A stretch of DNA of 64,000 nt from Geomonas ferrireducens (GTDB lineage: Bacteria > Desulfobacterota > Desulfuromonadia > Geobacterales > Geobacteraceae). The notes beneath the pieces were generated by a model, which was not told the origin of the DNA, ran no database searches, and was given only the letters and a program-made list of their open reading frames with translations. Both the position numbers and the translations under genes were made by a program. This document shows positions 22,031-31,438 of this stretch, piece after piece. The number at the start of each line of letters is the position of its first letter. Within the stretch, counting starts at the first letter, position 1. The stretch spans positions 1,487,749 to 1,551,748 of the forward strand of contig NZ_SSYA01000002.1 in NCBI RefSeq assembly GCF_004917065.1, read 5' to 3'.

Positions 22031-24649
22031 ATGACTTGGTTGCGTCTCGTTGTGACAGTGGCATTTCTTTTTATGTCAGCATATTCGGTTCCCGATTGCG
22101 GCGCTGCACGCACCGAGAGTACCGTCGTCCTCACCCCCCAGGAACAGCAGTGGCTCAAACAGCATCCGGTCATCAAACTCGCCCCCGACCCCGATTTCAA
22201 ACCGATCGAGTTCTTCGACGAAAACGGCAGGTACCAAGGGGCCTCAGCCGACATCATCCGCCTCCTCGAGAAAAAACTCGGTATCACCATCACCGTCGTG
22301 CACCTGAAGAACTGGGACGAGGTGATGGAGAAGTTCAAGACGCACGAGGTGGACCTCCTGGGCGCCATGGTGAAGACCCCGAACCGGGAGAAATTCGCCC
22401 TCTTCACCGACACGCTGGTGACCGTCCCCGGCGGGATCTTCTCCAGGGTCGGCGTGCTCCCGGGACAGACCTTGGCGGGGCTGAAGGGAAAGAGGGTCGC
22501 GGTGGTCTCGAACTACGCCGCCCACGACATCCTGAAAAGCAGGTACCCAGAGATCAGGCTTGAGGTGGTGCCGGACGTATCGACCGCCCTCGCCAAGACC
22601 TCGCTCGGCATGGTCGACTACTACGTCGAGAACATGGCCAACGCCACCTATTACGCGCAGGAAAGCGGCATCACGAACCTGCAGCTCGCCGGCAGGACCG
22701 ACTTCGAGTACCGCTGGGGGATGGGGATAAGAAAGGACTGGCCCGAGCTGCAGGGGATCCTCAACAAGGGGCTGGCCGCCATAGGGCCCGAGGAGCGCAG
22801 CGAGGCCCTCAAGAAATGGCTCTTCGTCGACGACATGCACTGGCGGCCGACCAAGACCTTCGTGGCGATGGCCGTCGCGGTTCTCCTCGCCCTGCTGCTC
22901 GCAGCCGCGGCCTACGCCAACTACGCGCTCAAAAAAGTGGTGAAAAGCCGCACCGCGTCGCTGCAGGAAGAGCTCCGCGAGCGGGAGAAGGCGCAACTGG
23001 CGCTGAAGGAACTCTCCCTTCAGCTCGAGGACCGGGTGAGAGAGCGCACCGCAGAACTGGAGCGGGAGATCGCGGAGCGGAGCAAAACCGAGCAGGCGGT
23101 GGCGGCAAGCGAGCAGCGTTTCCGGGATCTCTTCCAGAACGTGGCCGACCCGGTCTACATCGCGGACGCCGACGGCCGGATCATCGCCGCCAACGACCAG
23201 GCGGTAAGCGAGGTCGGCTTTACCCGCGCGGAACTCCTCGAGCGGCGCATAGAAGACCTCGACGCGATCAACGACGCCCCGGAGAAGGTCGCCGAGCAGT
23301 TCCAAGGCTTCTCCAACGCCGCCTCGGCGACCTTTGAGACCATGCACCGCAGAAAGGACGGCTCCACCTTTCCGGTTGAGGTGAAGGTGAGGCTGATCGA
23401 CTTCGACGGCCATCCCGCCGTAATCGGGGTGGCGCGGAACATCTCGGAACGCAGGAAAGCGGAAAATGAGCGCCTAAGGCTCGAACAGCAGCTCCTGCAC
23501 GCGCAGAAACTGGAGAGCCTCGGCGTCCTGGCCGGCGGCATCGCGCACGACTTCAACAACATCCTCACCTCCATCATCGGAAACACGGAACTAGCCCTCC
23601 TGCGTCTTCCCGCGCAGTCCCCCGCCCTTGAGAACCTGCAGCGCGTCGAGGCCTCCGCCGTTCGCGCCGCCGACCTCGCCCGCCAGATGCTCGCCTACTC
23701 CGGCAAGGGGAAGTTCCTCATCGAATCCATCGACGTGAACCGCATGCTGCAGGAGATGGGGCACATGCTGGAGGTCGCCATCTCGAAACGCGTGGTGCTC
23801 GACTACCAGCTCGGCGAAGAGCTTCCGGCCGTGGAGGTGGACGCGACGCAGATCAGGCAGATCGTCATGAACCTCGTCATCAACGCCTCGGAGGCGATCG
23901 GCGACAGCGGCGGCACGATAACCGTCGCGACTTCCTGCGCCGACTGCAGGGAGGAGTACCTGAACGACGCATGGCTCGTGGACCCGATCCCCGCCGGATC
24001 TTACGTGGTCATCGAGGTCACCGACGACGGCTGCGGCATGGACAAGGCGACCCTTTCCCGGATCTTCGACCCCTTCTTCACCACCAAGTTCACCGGCCGC
24101 GGGCTAGGGATGGCCGCAGTCCTCGGCATCATCCGCAGTCACAAAGGGGCGATCAAGGTCTACAGCGAACCCGGCCGAGGCACCACGTTCAAGGTGCTTT
24201 TACCCGCCGCGGCGGGGTGTGCCGGGGTGAGCGCGCCCGAGGCCGAGGCGCAAAACTGGCGGGGCGAAGGGGTGGTGCTCCTCGTGGACGACGAGGAGGA
24301 GATCCGCTCCACCGCCGGGGAGCTCCTGCGCGAACTGGGGTTCGAAGTGATAACGGCACGGGACGGCTGCGAGGCGGTCGAGGCCTACCGGATGCGCGGC
24401 GACATCGCCTTCGTGCTTTTGGACCTCACCATGCCCCACATGGACGGGGAGCAATGTTTCCGCGAGCTGCGCCGGATCGATCCATCCGCCAAGGTCATCA
24501 TGTCGAGCGGCTTCAGCGAGCACGAGGTGGCCAAGAAGTTCGCCGGCCAGGGATTGGCGGGGCTGATCCAGAAGCCGTACAAGCTCTCCTCCCTGCGCAG
24601 CGTCATCATGGCGAGCCGGAACGCGGCTGCCGCGTCCCCCCCTTCATGA
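22031..24649 (+). CDS. Hybrid histidine kinase with periplasmic solute-binding (SBP_bac_3) sensor
   Basis: The start at 22031 follows TGAGGACGACAAA and gives a signal peptide (MTWLRLVVTVAFLFMSAYS). The 872-residue protein has a periplasmic SBP_bac_3 domain (about 40-270: IKLAPDPDFKPIEFFDENGRY), one transmembrane helix (about 280-300), a coiled coil, a PAS domain (about 360-475), HisKA with H near 505 (GGIAHDFNNIL), HATPase (GRGLGMAAVLGI) and a receiver with Asp near 797 (LLDLTMPHMDGE). BvgS-like kinases use such domains to sense small ligands. The kinase-receiver half is closely similar to the next gene. Confidence 0.93.
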   Translation: MTWLRLVVTVAFLFMSAYSVPDCGAARTESTVVLTPQEQQWLKQHPVIKLAPDPDFKPIEFFDENGRYQGASADIIRLLEKKLGITITVVHLKNWDEVMEKFKTHEVDLLGAMVKTPNREKFALFTDTLVTVPGGIFSRVGVLPGQTLAGLKGKRVAVVSNYAAHDILKSRYPEIRLEVVPDVSTALAKTSLGMVDYYVENMANATYYAQESGITNLQLAGRTDFEYRWGMGIRKDWPELQGILNKGLAAIGPEERSEALKKWLFVDDMHWRPTKTFVAMAVAVLLALLLAAAAYANYALKKVVKSRTASLQEELREREKAQLALKELSLQLEDRVRERTAELEREIAERSKTEQAVAASEQRFRDLFQNVADPVYIADADGRIIAANDQAVSEVGFTRAELLERRIEDLDAINDAPEKVAEQFQGFSNAASATFETMHRRKDGSTFPVEVKVRLIDFDGHPAVIGVARNISERRKAENERLRLEQQLLHAQKLESLGVLAGGIAHDFNNILTSIIGNTELALLRLPAQSPALENLQRVEASAVRAADLARQMLAYSGKGKFLIESIDVNRMLQEMGHMLEVAISKRVVLDYQLGEELPAVEVDATQIRQIVMNLVINASEAIGDSGGTITVATSCADCREEYLNDAWLVDPIPAGSYVVIEVTDDGCGMDKATLSRIFDPFFTTKFTGRGLGMAAVLGIIRSHKGAIKVYSEPGRGTTFKVLLPAAAGCAGVSAPEAEAQNWRGEGVVLLVDDEEEIRSTAGELLRELGFEVITARDGCEAVEAYRMRGDIAFVLLDLTMPHMDGEQCFRELRRIDPSAKVIMSSGFSEHEVAKKFAGQGLAGLIQKPYKLSSLRSVIMASRNAAAASPPS

Positions 24650-24763
24650 TGGTTCCGGTTTAAGTGCGCGGCCGGGCGGGATGATTGAATTCGGGAAAAA
24701 CTCCTGTAAAGTAAATCATCTTCCGCACGATGCGGAACCTCCCCATCACCACGGGAAACGCGC

Positions 24764-27379
24764 ATGCCGAACGCAAACATTTACGCACAAGAAAAATCCC
24801 CCATCGCGCCCATCACCCCCTGGGGAAGGATCATCACTTTCCTCCCCTATCTCGTCATGACCCTCTCCCTCTTGATGACCTGGTTCTTCTGGCGCCAGTA
24901 CGACCACAGCCTCAACGTACGCAGCCAGACCATCTTCAGCGACCGGATCCAGGAGATCACCGAGCGCTTTTTCACCAAGCTCGTGGACGACGAGCAGATA
25001 CTGCGCGGCGCGGCCGGGCTTTACAACGCAAGTGAAGACGTGACACGCGACGAGTGGCACCGCTACGCGCAGTCGCTTTCTCTCGAGAGCAACTACCCGG
25101 GGCTGCAGGGGCTCGGTTTCACCGAGGTGGTGTACCCAAACGGGAGGGAGCGCCACATCCGCCGCATACGCAAGGAAGGCTTCACCTCCTACAAGATGTG
25201 GCCCGAGGGCGAGCGCCCCTTCTACACCGCGATCATCTACCTCGAGCCCTTCGACTGGCGCAACCAGCGCGCCTTCGGCTTCGACATGTTCTCCGAGCCG
25301 GTACGGCGCGAGGCGATGGAGCAGGCCCGCGACCGCGGGGAGGCCGCAGTGACCAGTCCCGTCGTCCTGGTTCAGGAGACCGAGAAAGACACCCAGAAAG
25401 GGATCCTGATGTACATGCCGGTCTACCGTCAGGGCGCAGCAATCGCCACGGTCGCGCAGCGGCGCGAGGCCCTGAAAGGTTTCGTCTACAGCCCGATCAG
25501 GATCCTCGACTTCATGTCGGCGAACTTCCCCAAGGGGGGCAACGACATCGGCTTCCGGATCTTCACGGAAAAAAGCGAAAACCCGGGCGCGCTGCTCTTC
25601 GACAGCACCGCCGCCTGGAAAACGAAGGTGCCGCGCGATTACCGCAGCGATCTCACGGCCTCGCTCACCATGCACCGCTTCGGCCGCGACTGGCTCTTTT
25701 CCTTCCACTCCCTCCCCGCCTTCGCCCTTGAGCAAGGGAGGGGGCAGTCCCGCGGTTACCTGGCGGGAGGTTTGACGGTGAGCCTCCTTCTCACCGTGAT
25801 CGCCTTCATGTTGCGCTCCGCCCATGCAAGCGCCATCGCCGCGGCGCAAGCCATCAACGAAAGCCGCGAGCGGTACCGCAAGATCTCCGAGGACAGCCCC
25901 GCCTACATAAGCACCATCCTTCCCGACGGCACCATCACCTACGCTAACCCGGCACTAGCCGCCGGCTCCGGCATGACGCAGGCGGAAATGATCGGGAAGA
26001 ACTTCCTGAACTTCCTGCTGCCGGAGTCGCGCGAACAGGTGCGCCGGGCCCTGAACGCCACTTCGCCGGAAAACCCCACCTGCACCACGGAACAGGCCCT
26101 GAACGGTCCCGACGGGAGCGTCAGCTGGCACCAGTGGACCAACCGGGCCCTCTTCGACGAGCAGGGAAGGGTCACCGCGTTCCAGGCGGTGGGGCAGAAC
26201 ATCACCGATCGAAAGCGCGCCGAGGAGGAGCGGACGCGCCTGGAACAGCAGATGGTGCACGCACAGAAGATGGAGAGCCTCGGCGTTCTGGCAGGCGGGG
26301 TCGCCCACGACTTCAACAACATCCTCATGGCCATCATCGGCAACGTCGACCTCTCCCTCATGGCGCTTCCCGCCGACTCGCCGGTGGTCACGAACCTGAA
26401 CCGGATCCAGCAGGCGGCAATGAGGGCCGCCGACCTCGCAAAACAGATGCTCGCCTACTCCGGCAAGGGGAGGTTCTTGGTCGGCCCCGTGGACCTGAAC
26501 CGGGTCGTGAAGGACCTCGAGCACATCCTCGAAGGGTCGCTCTCGGACCGCACCGGCCTCGAACTGGAACTGCACATGCCGCTTCCCAACATCGAGGCGG
26601 ACGTCACGCAGATCCAGCAGATCCTGATGAACCTCGTCATGAACGCCTCCGAAGCGATCGGCGACGGGCGCGGCGAAATCGGCATCACGACTGGGGTGTT
26701 GGAAATGGACCACACGAGCCTTAAGGACGTGCTGCTCGGCGAGCACATGGAAGAAGGGAGCTACGTTTTCCTGGAGGTGCGCGACAACGGCTGCGGCATG
26801 GAAAGGGAAATGGTTGCCAAGATCTTCGACCCCTTCTTCACCACGAAGTTCACCGGGCGCGGCTTAGGCCTCGCCGCGGTGCACGGCATCGTGCGCGGAC
26901 ACAAGGGGGGGATCAAGGTCTACAGCGAACCGGGCAGGGGGAGCGTCTTCAAGGTCCTCTTCCCGCAAGCCGACGCGACGGGCGAGGAGAAGGGCGCGCC
27001 CTCCCCCGCCGCGGACGTCTGGCAGGGGGAGGGCAAGGTGCTGCTCGTGGACGACGAGGAGGCGGTGCGCTCGATCGCCTCGGCGCTTTTGCGCGAGCTC
27101 GGCTACACGCCGCTTCTGGCCGAAAGCGGCGAGGAGGCGCTCGCCATTTACCGCGACACAGAAGGGATAAAGGCCGTCTTACTCGACCTCACCATGCCGC
27201 ACATGGACGGCGAGGCATGCTTTCGCGCGCTGCGGCTCATGGACCCGGAGGTGAAGGTGATCATGTCCAGCGGCTTCAGCGAGCACGACGTGGTCGAAAA
27301 AATCAACGGCGGCCTTGCCGGTTTCATCCAGAAACCGTACACGCTCGGGACGCTCAGGGCCGTCATGAAAAAGGTGTGA
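24764..27379 (+). CDS. Hybrid histidine kinase with CHASE sensor domain
   Basis: This 871-residue protein has an N-terminal transmembrane helix (ITFLPYLVMTLSLLMTWFF), a periplasmic CHASE domain (about 75-300) with GLQGLGFTEVV and RAFGFDMFSEPVRREAM, a second transmembrane helix near 330, a PAS domain, HisKA with H near 514 (GGVAHDFNNILMAIIG), HATPase (GRGLGLAAVHGI) and a receiver with Asp near 807 (LLDLTMPHMDGE). CHASE domains bind small extracellular ligands such as cytokinins in plants; the bacterial ligand is unknown. From the PAS domain onward it is a paralogue of the preceding kinase. Confidence 0.94.
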   Translation: MPNANIYAQEKSPIAPITPWGRIITFLPYLVMTLSLLMTWFFWRQYDHSLNVRSQTIFSDRIQEITERFFTKLVDDEQILRGAAGLYNASEDVTRDEWHRYAQSLSLESNYPGLQGLGFTEVVYPNGRERHIRRIRKEGFTSYKMWPEGERPFYTAIIYLEPFDWRNQRAFGFDMFSEPVRREAMEQARDRGEAAVTSPVVLVQETEKDTQKGILMYMPVYRQGAAIATVAQRREALKGFVYSPIRILDFMSANFPKGGNDIGFRIFTEKSENPGALLFDSTAAWKTKVPRDYRSDLTASLTMHRFGRDWLFSFHSLPAFALEQGRGQSRGYLAGGLTVSLLLTVIAFMLRSAHASAIAAAQAINESRERYRKISEDSPAYISTILPDGTITYANPALAAGSGMTQAEMIGKNFLNFLLPESREQVRRALNATSPENPTCTTEQALNGPDGSVSWHQWTNRALFDEQGRVTAFQAVGQNITDRKRAEEERTRLEQQMVHAQKMESLGVLAGGVAHDFNNILMAIIGNVDLSLMALPADSPVVTNLNRIQQAAMRAADLAKQMLAYSGKGRFLVGPVDLNRVVKDLEHILEGSLSDRTGLELELHMPLPNIEADVTQIQQILMNLVMNASEAIGDGRGEIGITTGVLEMDHTSLKDVLLGEHMEEGSYVFLEVRDNGCGMEREMVAKIFDPFFTTKFTGRGLGLAAVHGIVRGHKGGIKVYSEPGRGSVFKVLFPQADATGEEKGAPSPAADVWQGEGKVLLVDDEEAVRSIASALLRELGYTPLLAESGEEALAIYRDTEGIKAVLLDLTMPHMDGEACFRALRLMDPEVKVIMSSGFSEHDVVEKINGGLAGFIQKPYTLGTLRAVMKKV

Positions 27380-27380
27380 A

Positions 27381-27875
27381 TCAGGGTGTCACGGCCATCC
27401 TGGTAAAGAGGTAATCGTTCCCCGCCACCGGCGTATGACAGCCGAAGCACTCGTTCACGAACGACGCATCCTTACCGTACGGCTTCAGATCCTTGCCGAC
27501 GAACCTGGCGAAGCCCCACCCTCCCGTCTCCTTGTACTTCTTCGCATCCTTCACCATGAACTCGACCTGCACGAACTCCCCGGCCTCGGTCGCCATGGGA
27601 AATGACGGGTGTTTCACCGCCTTCCAGGCCACCTTGGCGAGCACGCTGCCGTCTGGAAGAGGCTTCACCCCGGCCCGCAGTGCCGCAACGGCGGTCTCGT
27701 TTCCGGTGATGACACGGATGTGCCCCTTGTCCTCCCGATACGACGGAGCGACCACCCTCCAGGAGATGTAATCCGGGTAGAGGGAGATGCCGTTGGGAGC
27801 GACCGGGGTGGGGCCGGCAAGCACGGGGATCGCCATGGACAGCAGACTGACACAGGCAAAAATCGCTTTCCTCAT
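27381..27875 (-). CDS. Cytochrome P460-like periplasmic protein
   Basis: The 164-residue protein has a Sec signal peptide (MRKAIFACVSLLSMAIPVLA) and a single covalent heme motif, CFGCH, near the C-terminus. The text SWRVVAPSYREDKGHIRVITGN, FVQVEFMVKDAKKYKETGGWGFARF and SFVNECFGCHTPV matches the cytochrome P460/DUF4846-like group. P460 proteins oxidise hydroxylamine or detoxify NO-type compounds in some bacteria; in this host the role is not known. It converges with the CHASE kinase (1 nt between stops). AGGAGG precedes the start. Confidence 0.87.
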   Translation of the reverse strand: MRKAIFACVSLLSMAIPVLAGPTPVAPNGISLYPDYISWRVVAPSYREDKGHIRVITGNETAVAALRAGVKPLPDGSVLAKVAWKAVKHPSFPMATEAGEFVQVEFMVKDAKKYKETGGWGFARFVGKDLKPYGKDASFVNECFGCHTPVAGNDYLFTRMAVTP

Positions 27876-28035
27876 AAAAAACCTCCTCCAAGACTGGTGA
27901 CGGTAATTGCACAGACATTGTGGGAAGGGTTGGAAGTCGAAAATGGTAAGCGATGAAACAATAACAAAAAAATTGGGCGGGTAAAGACGCCAGTCACATA
28001 TAAAAAATCAGACGAAGCACACCAAGGGACCGCAT

Positions 28036-28064
28036 TTGACAGTCGGGGTTGCCGGGTGTATTAG
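28036..28064 (+). promoter_or_regulatory. Sigma70 promoter of the amino-acid ABC transporter operon
   Basis: A consensus TTGACA (28036-28041) is followed after 17 nt by TATTAG (28059-28064). The first gene begins about 35 nt downstream. Confidence 0.75.
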
Positions 28065-28098
28065 GTTATGCCGAGTTTCGCAGGAAAAGGAGGATGTT

Positions 28099-28887
28099 TT
28101 GTCCAGAGCAATCGGCTTTTTGAGCATCGCTGCCTTTATTCTTCTGTTCTCCGCCGCGTCCCCGGCGTTTGCTTCGAAAACGCTCGTGGTCGGCATGGAA
28201 CTAGCCTACCCTCCATTCGAGATGACCGACGCAAGCGGCCGCCCGGACGGGGTAAGCGTGCAGCTCGCGCGGGAACTCGGCAAGGCGCTCGGGCGCCCGG
28301 TGGAGATCAGGAACATCGCCTTCGACGGGCTGATCCCCGCGCTCAAAACTGGGAAGATCGACCTCATCATCTCCTCCATGACCGCCACCGCCGAGCGGGC
28401 GCGCTCCATCGACTTTTCCGATCCCTACTTGAGCACCGGCCTCTGCCTTCTGGTGGGGAAGGATGCACAGGTCGCCTCGATAGCCGACCTCGACCAGTCC
28501 GGGCGCACCGTCGCGGTGAAAAAGGGGACCACCGGTCACGTCTACGCCGCCGCGCACCTGAAAAAGGCGAGCCTCCTGGTCCTCGACAAGGAGGCTGCCG
28601 CGGTCCTCGAAGTCGTACAGGGGAAGGCCGACGCCTTCATCTACGACCAGATGTCCACCTTCCGCAACTACCAGAGAAACCCCGAGACGACGCGCGCGAT
28701 CCTGAAGCCCTTCCAGACCGAATCGTGGGCCATAGGGATGCGCAAGGGAAACGGCGCGCTGAAAGCGCAGGTGAACCGCTTCCTCGCCGACTTCCGGCGC
28801 TCCGGCGGCTTTGAGAGGCTGGGCGATCGCTACCTGAAGGAGGAGAAGGAGAGCTTCCGCAGGATGGGCTACCCCTTCTTCTTCTGA
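28099..28887 (+). CDS. Polar amino-acid ABC transporter, substrate-binding protein
   Basis: The TTG at 28099 is the preferred start: AAAGGAGG lies 5 nt upstream and it begins a signal peptide (SRAIGFLSIAAFILLFSAASPAFA). The mature protein is an SBP_bac_3 domain: VVGMELAYPPFEMTDASGRPDGVSV, RNIAFDGLIPALKTGKIDLI, SSMTATAERARSIDFSDPY and a late DQMS hinge. It delivers a polar amino acid or related solute to the permease encoded next. First gene of a three-gene operon. Confidence 0.93.
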   Translation: MSRAIGFLSIAAFILLFSAASPAFASKTLVVGMELAYPPFEMTDASGRPDGVSVQLARELGKALGRPVEIRNIAFDGLIPALKTGKIDLIISSMTATAERARSIDFSDPYLSTGLCLLVGKDAQVASIADLDQSGRTVAVKKGTTGHVYAAAHLKKASLLVLDKEAAAVLEVVQGKADAFIYDQMSTFRNYQRNPETTRAILKPFQTESWAIGMRKGNGALKAQVNRFLADFRRSGGFERLGDRYLKEEKESFRRMGYPFFF

Positions 28888-28936
28888 CATCCCCCAAGCG
28901 GGGCGCACTGCGCCCCCCGCCACCTGCCGAGGTGCC

Positions 28937-29737
28937 ATGTCCCACCGCCGCTTCCAGATCCTTTTCGCGCGCAGCAAAGGTAACCACGAGGAGATTCCCC
29001 GCTTCGGCCGCGCCGTCGGGGTGATAAGCGCCCTTTTTCTGCTCGCGCTCGTCTTCAGCTTCGCCTTCTCCCGCCTCCACTACGGCTGGAATTGGGATGC
29101 CGTGTACCAATACCGGCAGAAGTTCGTCTCCGGCTGGCTCATCACCCTCGCCATCTCCGCCGCATCCCTGGCGGCGAGCCTCGTCATCGGCCTCGCCGCC
29201 GCCCTCTCGCACCGCTCCCCATTTCTGCCGCTGCGCTACCTGGGAAAAATCTACATCGAGCTCATCCGCGGCACGCCGCTTCTCGTGCAGATCCTCGTCT
29301 TTTTCTACGTGGTGGCAGACGCGTTCGGGATCGGAAACCGCTACGTTGTGGGGACGCTCACCCTCGCCTTCTTCGCCGGGGCCTACATAAGCGAGATCAT
29401 TCGGGCCGGGATCGAAAGTGTCGGGGAGTCGCAGCTCGATTCCGCCCGGGCCATCGGGCTCACCCCGTACCAGACCTACCGCTACGTCGTCTTTCCCCAG
29501 GTGATGCGCAGGATCCTCCCGCCGCTTGCGGGACAGTTCGCCTCCCTGATCAAGGACTCGTCGCTTCTGTCGATCATCGCCGTCAACGAGTTCACCCTGA
29601 ACGCCCAGGAGGTGAACGCCTTCACCTACTCGACCATGGAAAGCTACCTCCCCCTCGCGCTCGGCTACCTGGCCCTCACCCTTCCGATCTCCATGCTGAG
29701 CAAGTACCTGGAGAGGAGGTACCGCTATGCGTCTTAG
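28937..29737 (+). CDS. Polar amino-acid ABC transporter, permease
   Basis: The 266-residue inner-membrane protein has the HisM/GlnP-type permease pattern: FVSGWLITLAISAAS, IYIELIRGTPLLVQILVFFY, and the EAA loop ESVGESQLDSARAIGLTPYQ, which docks to the ATPase. About six transmembrane helices are visible, one more at the N-terminus than in the shortest family members. The stop overlaps the ATPase start by 11 nt, so the two are translationally coupled. Confidence 0.94.
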   Translation: MSHRRFQILFARSKGNHEEIPRFGRAVGVISALFLLALVFSFAFSRLHYGWNWDAVYQYRQKFVSGWLITLAISAASLAASLVIGLAAALSHRSPFLPLRYLGKIYIELIRGTPLLVQILVFFYVVADAFGIGNRYVVGTLTLAFFAGAYISEIIRAGIESVGESQLDSARAIGLTPYQTYRYVVFPQVMRRILPPLAGQFASLIKDSSLLSIIAVNEFTLNAQEVNAFTYSTMESYLPLALGYLALTLPISMLSKYLERRYRYAS

Positions 29738-30458
29738 TCTCGACGGGGTGGTGAAACGCTTCGACGGGGTGACCGCCCTGGACGGCATCTCGCTTTCGCT
29801 CTCCGGGGCGCGCTCCATCGCGCTGATCGGCCCCTCCGGCGGCGGCAAGTCCACCCTGTTGCGCGTGCTGGCGGGGCTCGAGCTTCCGGACCAGGGGGGC
29901 GTGGAGATCGACGGCGTGCCGCTTCCGACCGACGGGGAGAGCCTGATAAAGTACAGGCGCAGCATCGGCACCGTCTTCCAGTCCTACAATCTCTTCCCCC
30001 ACCTGACCGCGCTCGAAAACGTCACCCTCCCCCTAGTGCAGGCGCACGGCTACGCGAAAGAGGCGGCCGACGGCTACGCCATGGAACTGTTGGACCGTTT
30101 CCAGCTTGCCTCCCACGCCGGCAAGCGCCCCTACGAGCTCTCCGGCGGACAGCAGCAGCGCGTCGCCATCGTGCGCGCCGTCGCGATCAAGCCGCGCTTT
30201 TTGCTCTTCGACGAGCCGACCTCCGCCCTCGATCCCGAGATGACCGCCGAGGTACTCGACCTGATCGCGGAACTCCGCGCACAGGGAAGGGAGCTGATTA
30301 TCGTGACTCACGAAATGGGTTTCGCGAAGCGAGTCGCCGACCACGGCATCTTCCTCGGAGCAGGCAGGATCGTCGAAGAAGGCCCCGCCGCGGAACTCTT
30401 CGACACCCCCCATACCGCCGAACTCAAAGCCTTTCTCGGCAAGGTTCTCAAATATTGA
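29727..30458 (+). CDS. Polar amino-acid ABC transporter, ATP-binding protein
   Basis: This 243-residue ATPase has a Walker A ([11 protein letters not shown]), Q-loop ([10 protein letters not shown]), signature LSGGQQQR, Walker B with catalytic Glu ([13 protein letters not shown]) and H-loop ([10 protein letters not shown]). The [17 protein letters not shown] text is typical of the GlnQ/HisP group. It energises the permease encoded immediately upstream. Confidence 0.96.
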   Translation: MRLSLDGVVKRFDGVTALDGISLSLSGARSIALIGPSGGGKSTLLRVLAGLELPDQGGVEIDGVPLPTDGESLIKYRRSIGTVFQSYNLFPHLTALENVTLPLVQAHGYAKEAADGYAMELLDRFQLASHAGKRPYELSGGQQQRVAIVRAVAIKPRFLLFDEPTSALDPEMTAEVLDLIAELRAQGRELIIVTHEMGFAKRVADHGIFLGAGRIVEEGPAAELFDTPHTAELKAFLGKVLKY

Positions 30459-30598
30459 GGTTCTCCAGGAAATTCCCTGGAACCAGGGGTGCAGCTATCC
30501 ACGCAGTGTTGCATGCGCCCATGCGTCCCCCCCTTTGCGAAGGGGGAGCCTGTCCCCCGTAGCCTTGGCGAAGGGGGAACAGGGGGGATTTGCCTTTG
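30459..30598. repeat. Hairpin and GC-rich dispersed palindromes after the ABC operon
   Basis: A stem (GGTTCTCCAGG / CCCTGGAACC, 30459-30484) follows the stop codon with no U-run and may stabilise the transcript. It is followed by a copy of the dispersed element CCCCCTTTGCGAAGGGGG...CTTGGCGAAGGGGG (about 30530-30592), also found near 16.2, 34.6, 59.5, 59.7 and 62.5 kb. Confidence 0.7.
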
Positions 30599-30715
30599 TC
30601 TACAACCCTTAGCACAAACGCTTCTTTTCATCGCGGAGCCCGCGTTTGACATCCTGCCCATCCCTGTTTATATTGCGTGCGTTCCAGAAGTAAAAAGTTG
30701 GAGGAATTAAAAGCG

Positions 30716-31438
30716 ATGGCGGCAACCGGCGAGATGCTCGACCAGCTCCTCGAGCAGGTCAAACAGCAGCAGATGTTCCTGGAGATGTTGGTGCGGTCCT
30801 GGGTCGACGACTACCGCGCGAGCGGCGGCTCGATCCACTGCGGCAAGGGATGCCGCAACTGCTGCAGCCTCGCCGTCCATACCGGCTTCGCCGAGGCGCT
30901 TGCCGTAGCGCGCCGCCTGGACGAGGCGCAGGCCGAAAAAGTAGCGAACTACGCGGTGCGGCTGCGGGATCTCGTGAAAAACGTCCGCGAACTCCCGCAG
31001 TACCTGCGCCTGCACCGTCAGATGGGATTTTGTCCCCTGCTCGATGACGAAGGAACCTGCAGCGTCTACCCGGTACGTCCCCTCACCTGCCGGGCCCTCA
31101 TCTCCACGCGCGAAAGCGTCTGGTGCGGCGCCGACTTCTCAACGCTGGCGCCGGAAGAACGCGAGGCGTTCCTGGCCGGGCTGGACCGCAAGGTAGTCGC
31201 CTTTCCCAGCCACTATGTCGCGGCCCTGCAGGAAAGCGGCAAGGAATTAGAGGAAGCCGCGGCGCAGCACATGCGCCTTAACTTCGGCTTCGCCCTCTAC
31301 GGCAATCTCGGCGTCCTGGTGCACCTGATCCGCAACGGCCTTGCCGAGGCCTGCCAGGAGGGGCCCGCTGCAGCCGCCCGTTTCATAGCCCAAGCGGGAT
31401 TCGACAATCCGCTTCTCCTTACCGGCCTCCCCGAATAG
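30716..31438 (+). CDS. YkgJ-family cysteine cluster protein
   Basis: The 240-residue protein starts at the ATG at 30716 with TTGGAGGAATT upstream; an open frame continues to 30677. It has the zinc/iron-chelating Cys cluster of the CxxCxxxCC group: HCGKGCRNCCSLAV, then GFCPLLDDEGTCSVYPVRPLTCRAL. These proteins are predicted to bind a metal or Fe-S cluster; their biochemical role is unknown. The 3' end overlaps the convergent membrane-protein gene by 20 nt. Confidence 0.88.
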   Translation: MAATGEMLDQLLEQVKQQQMFLEMLVRSWVDDYRASGGSIHCGKGCRNCCSLAVHTGFAEALAVARRLDEAQAEKVANYAVRLRDLVKNVRELPQYLRLHRQMGFCPLLDDEGTCSVYPVRPLTCRALISTRESVWCGADFSTLAPEEREAFLAGLDRKVVAFPSHYVAALQESGKELEEAAAQHMRLNFGFALYGNLGVLVHLIRNGLAEACQEGPAAAARFIAQAGFDNPLLLTGLPE

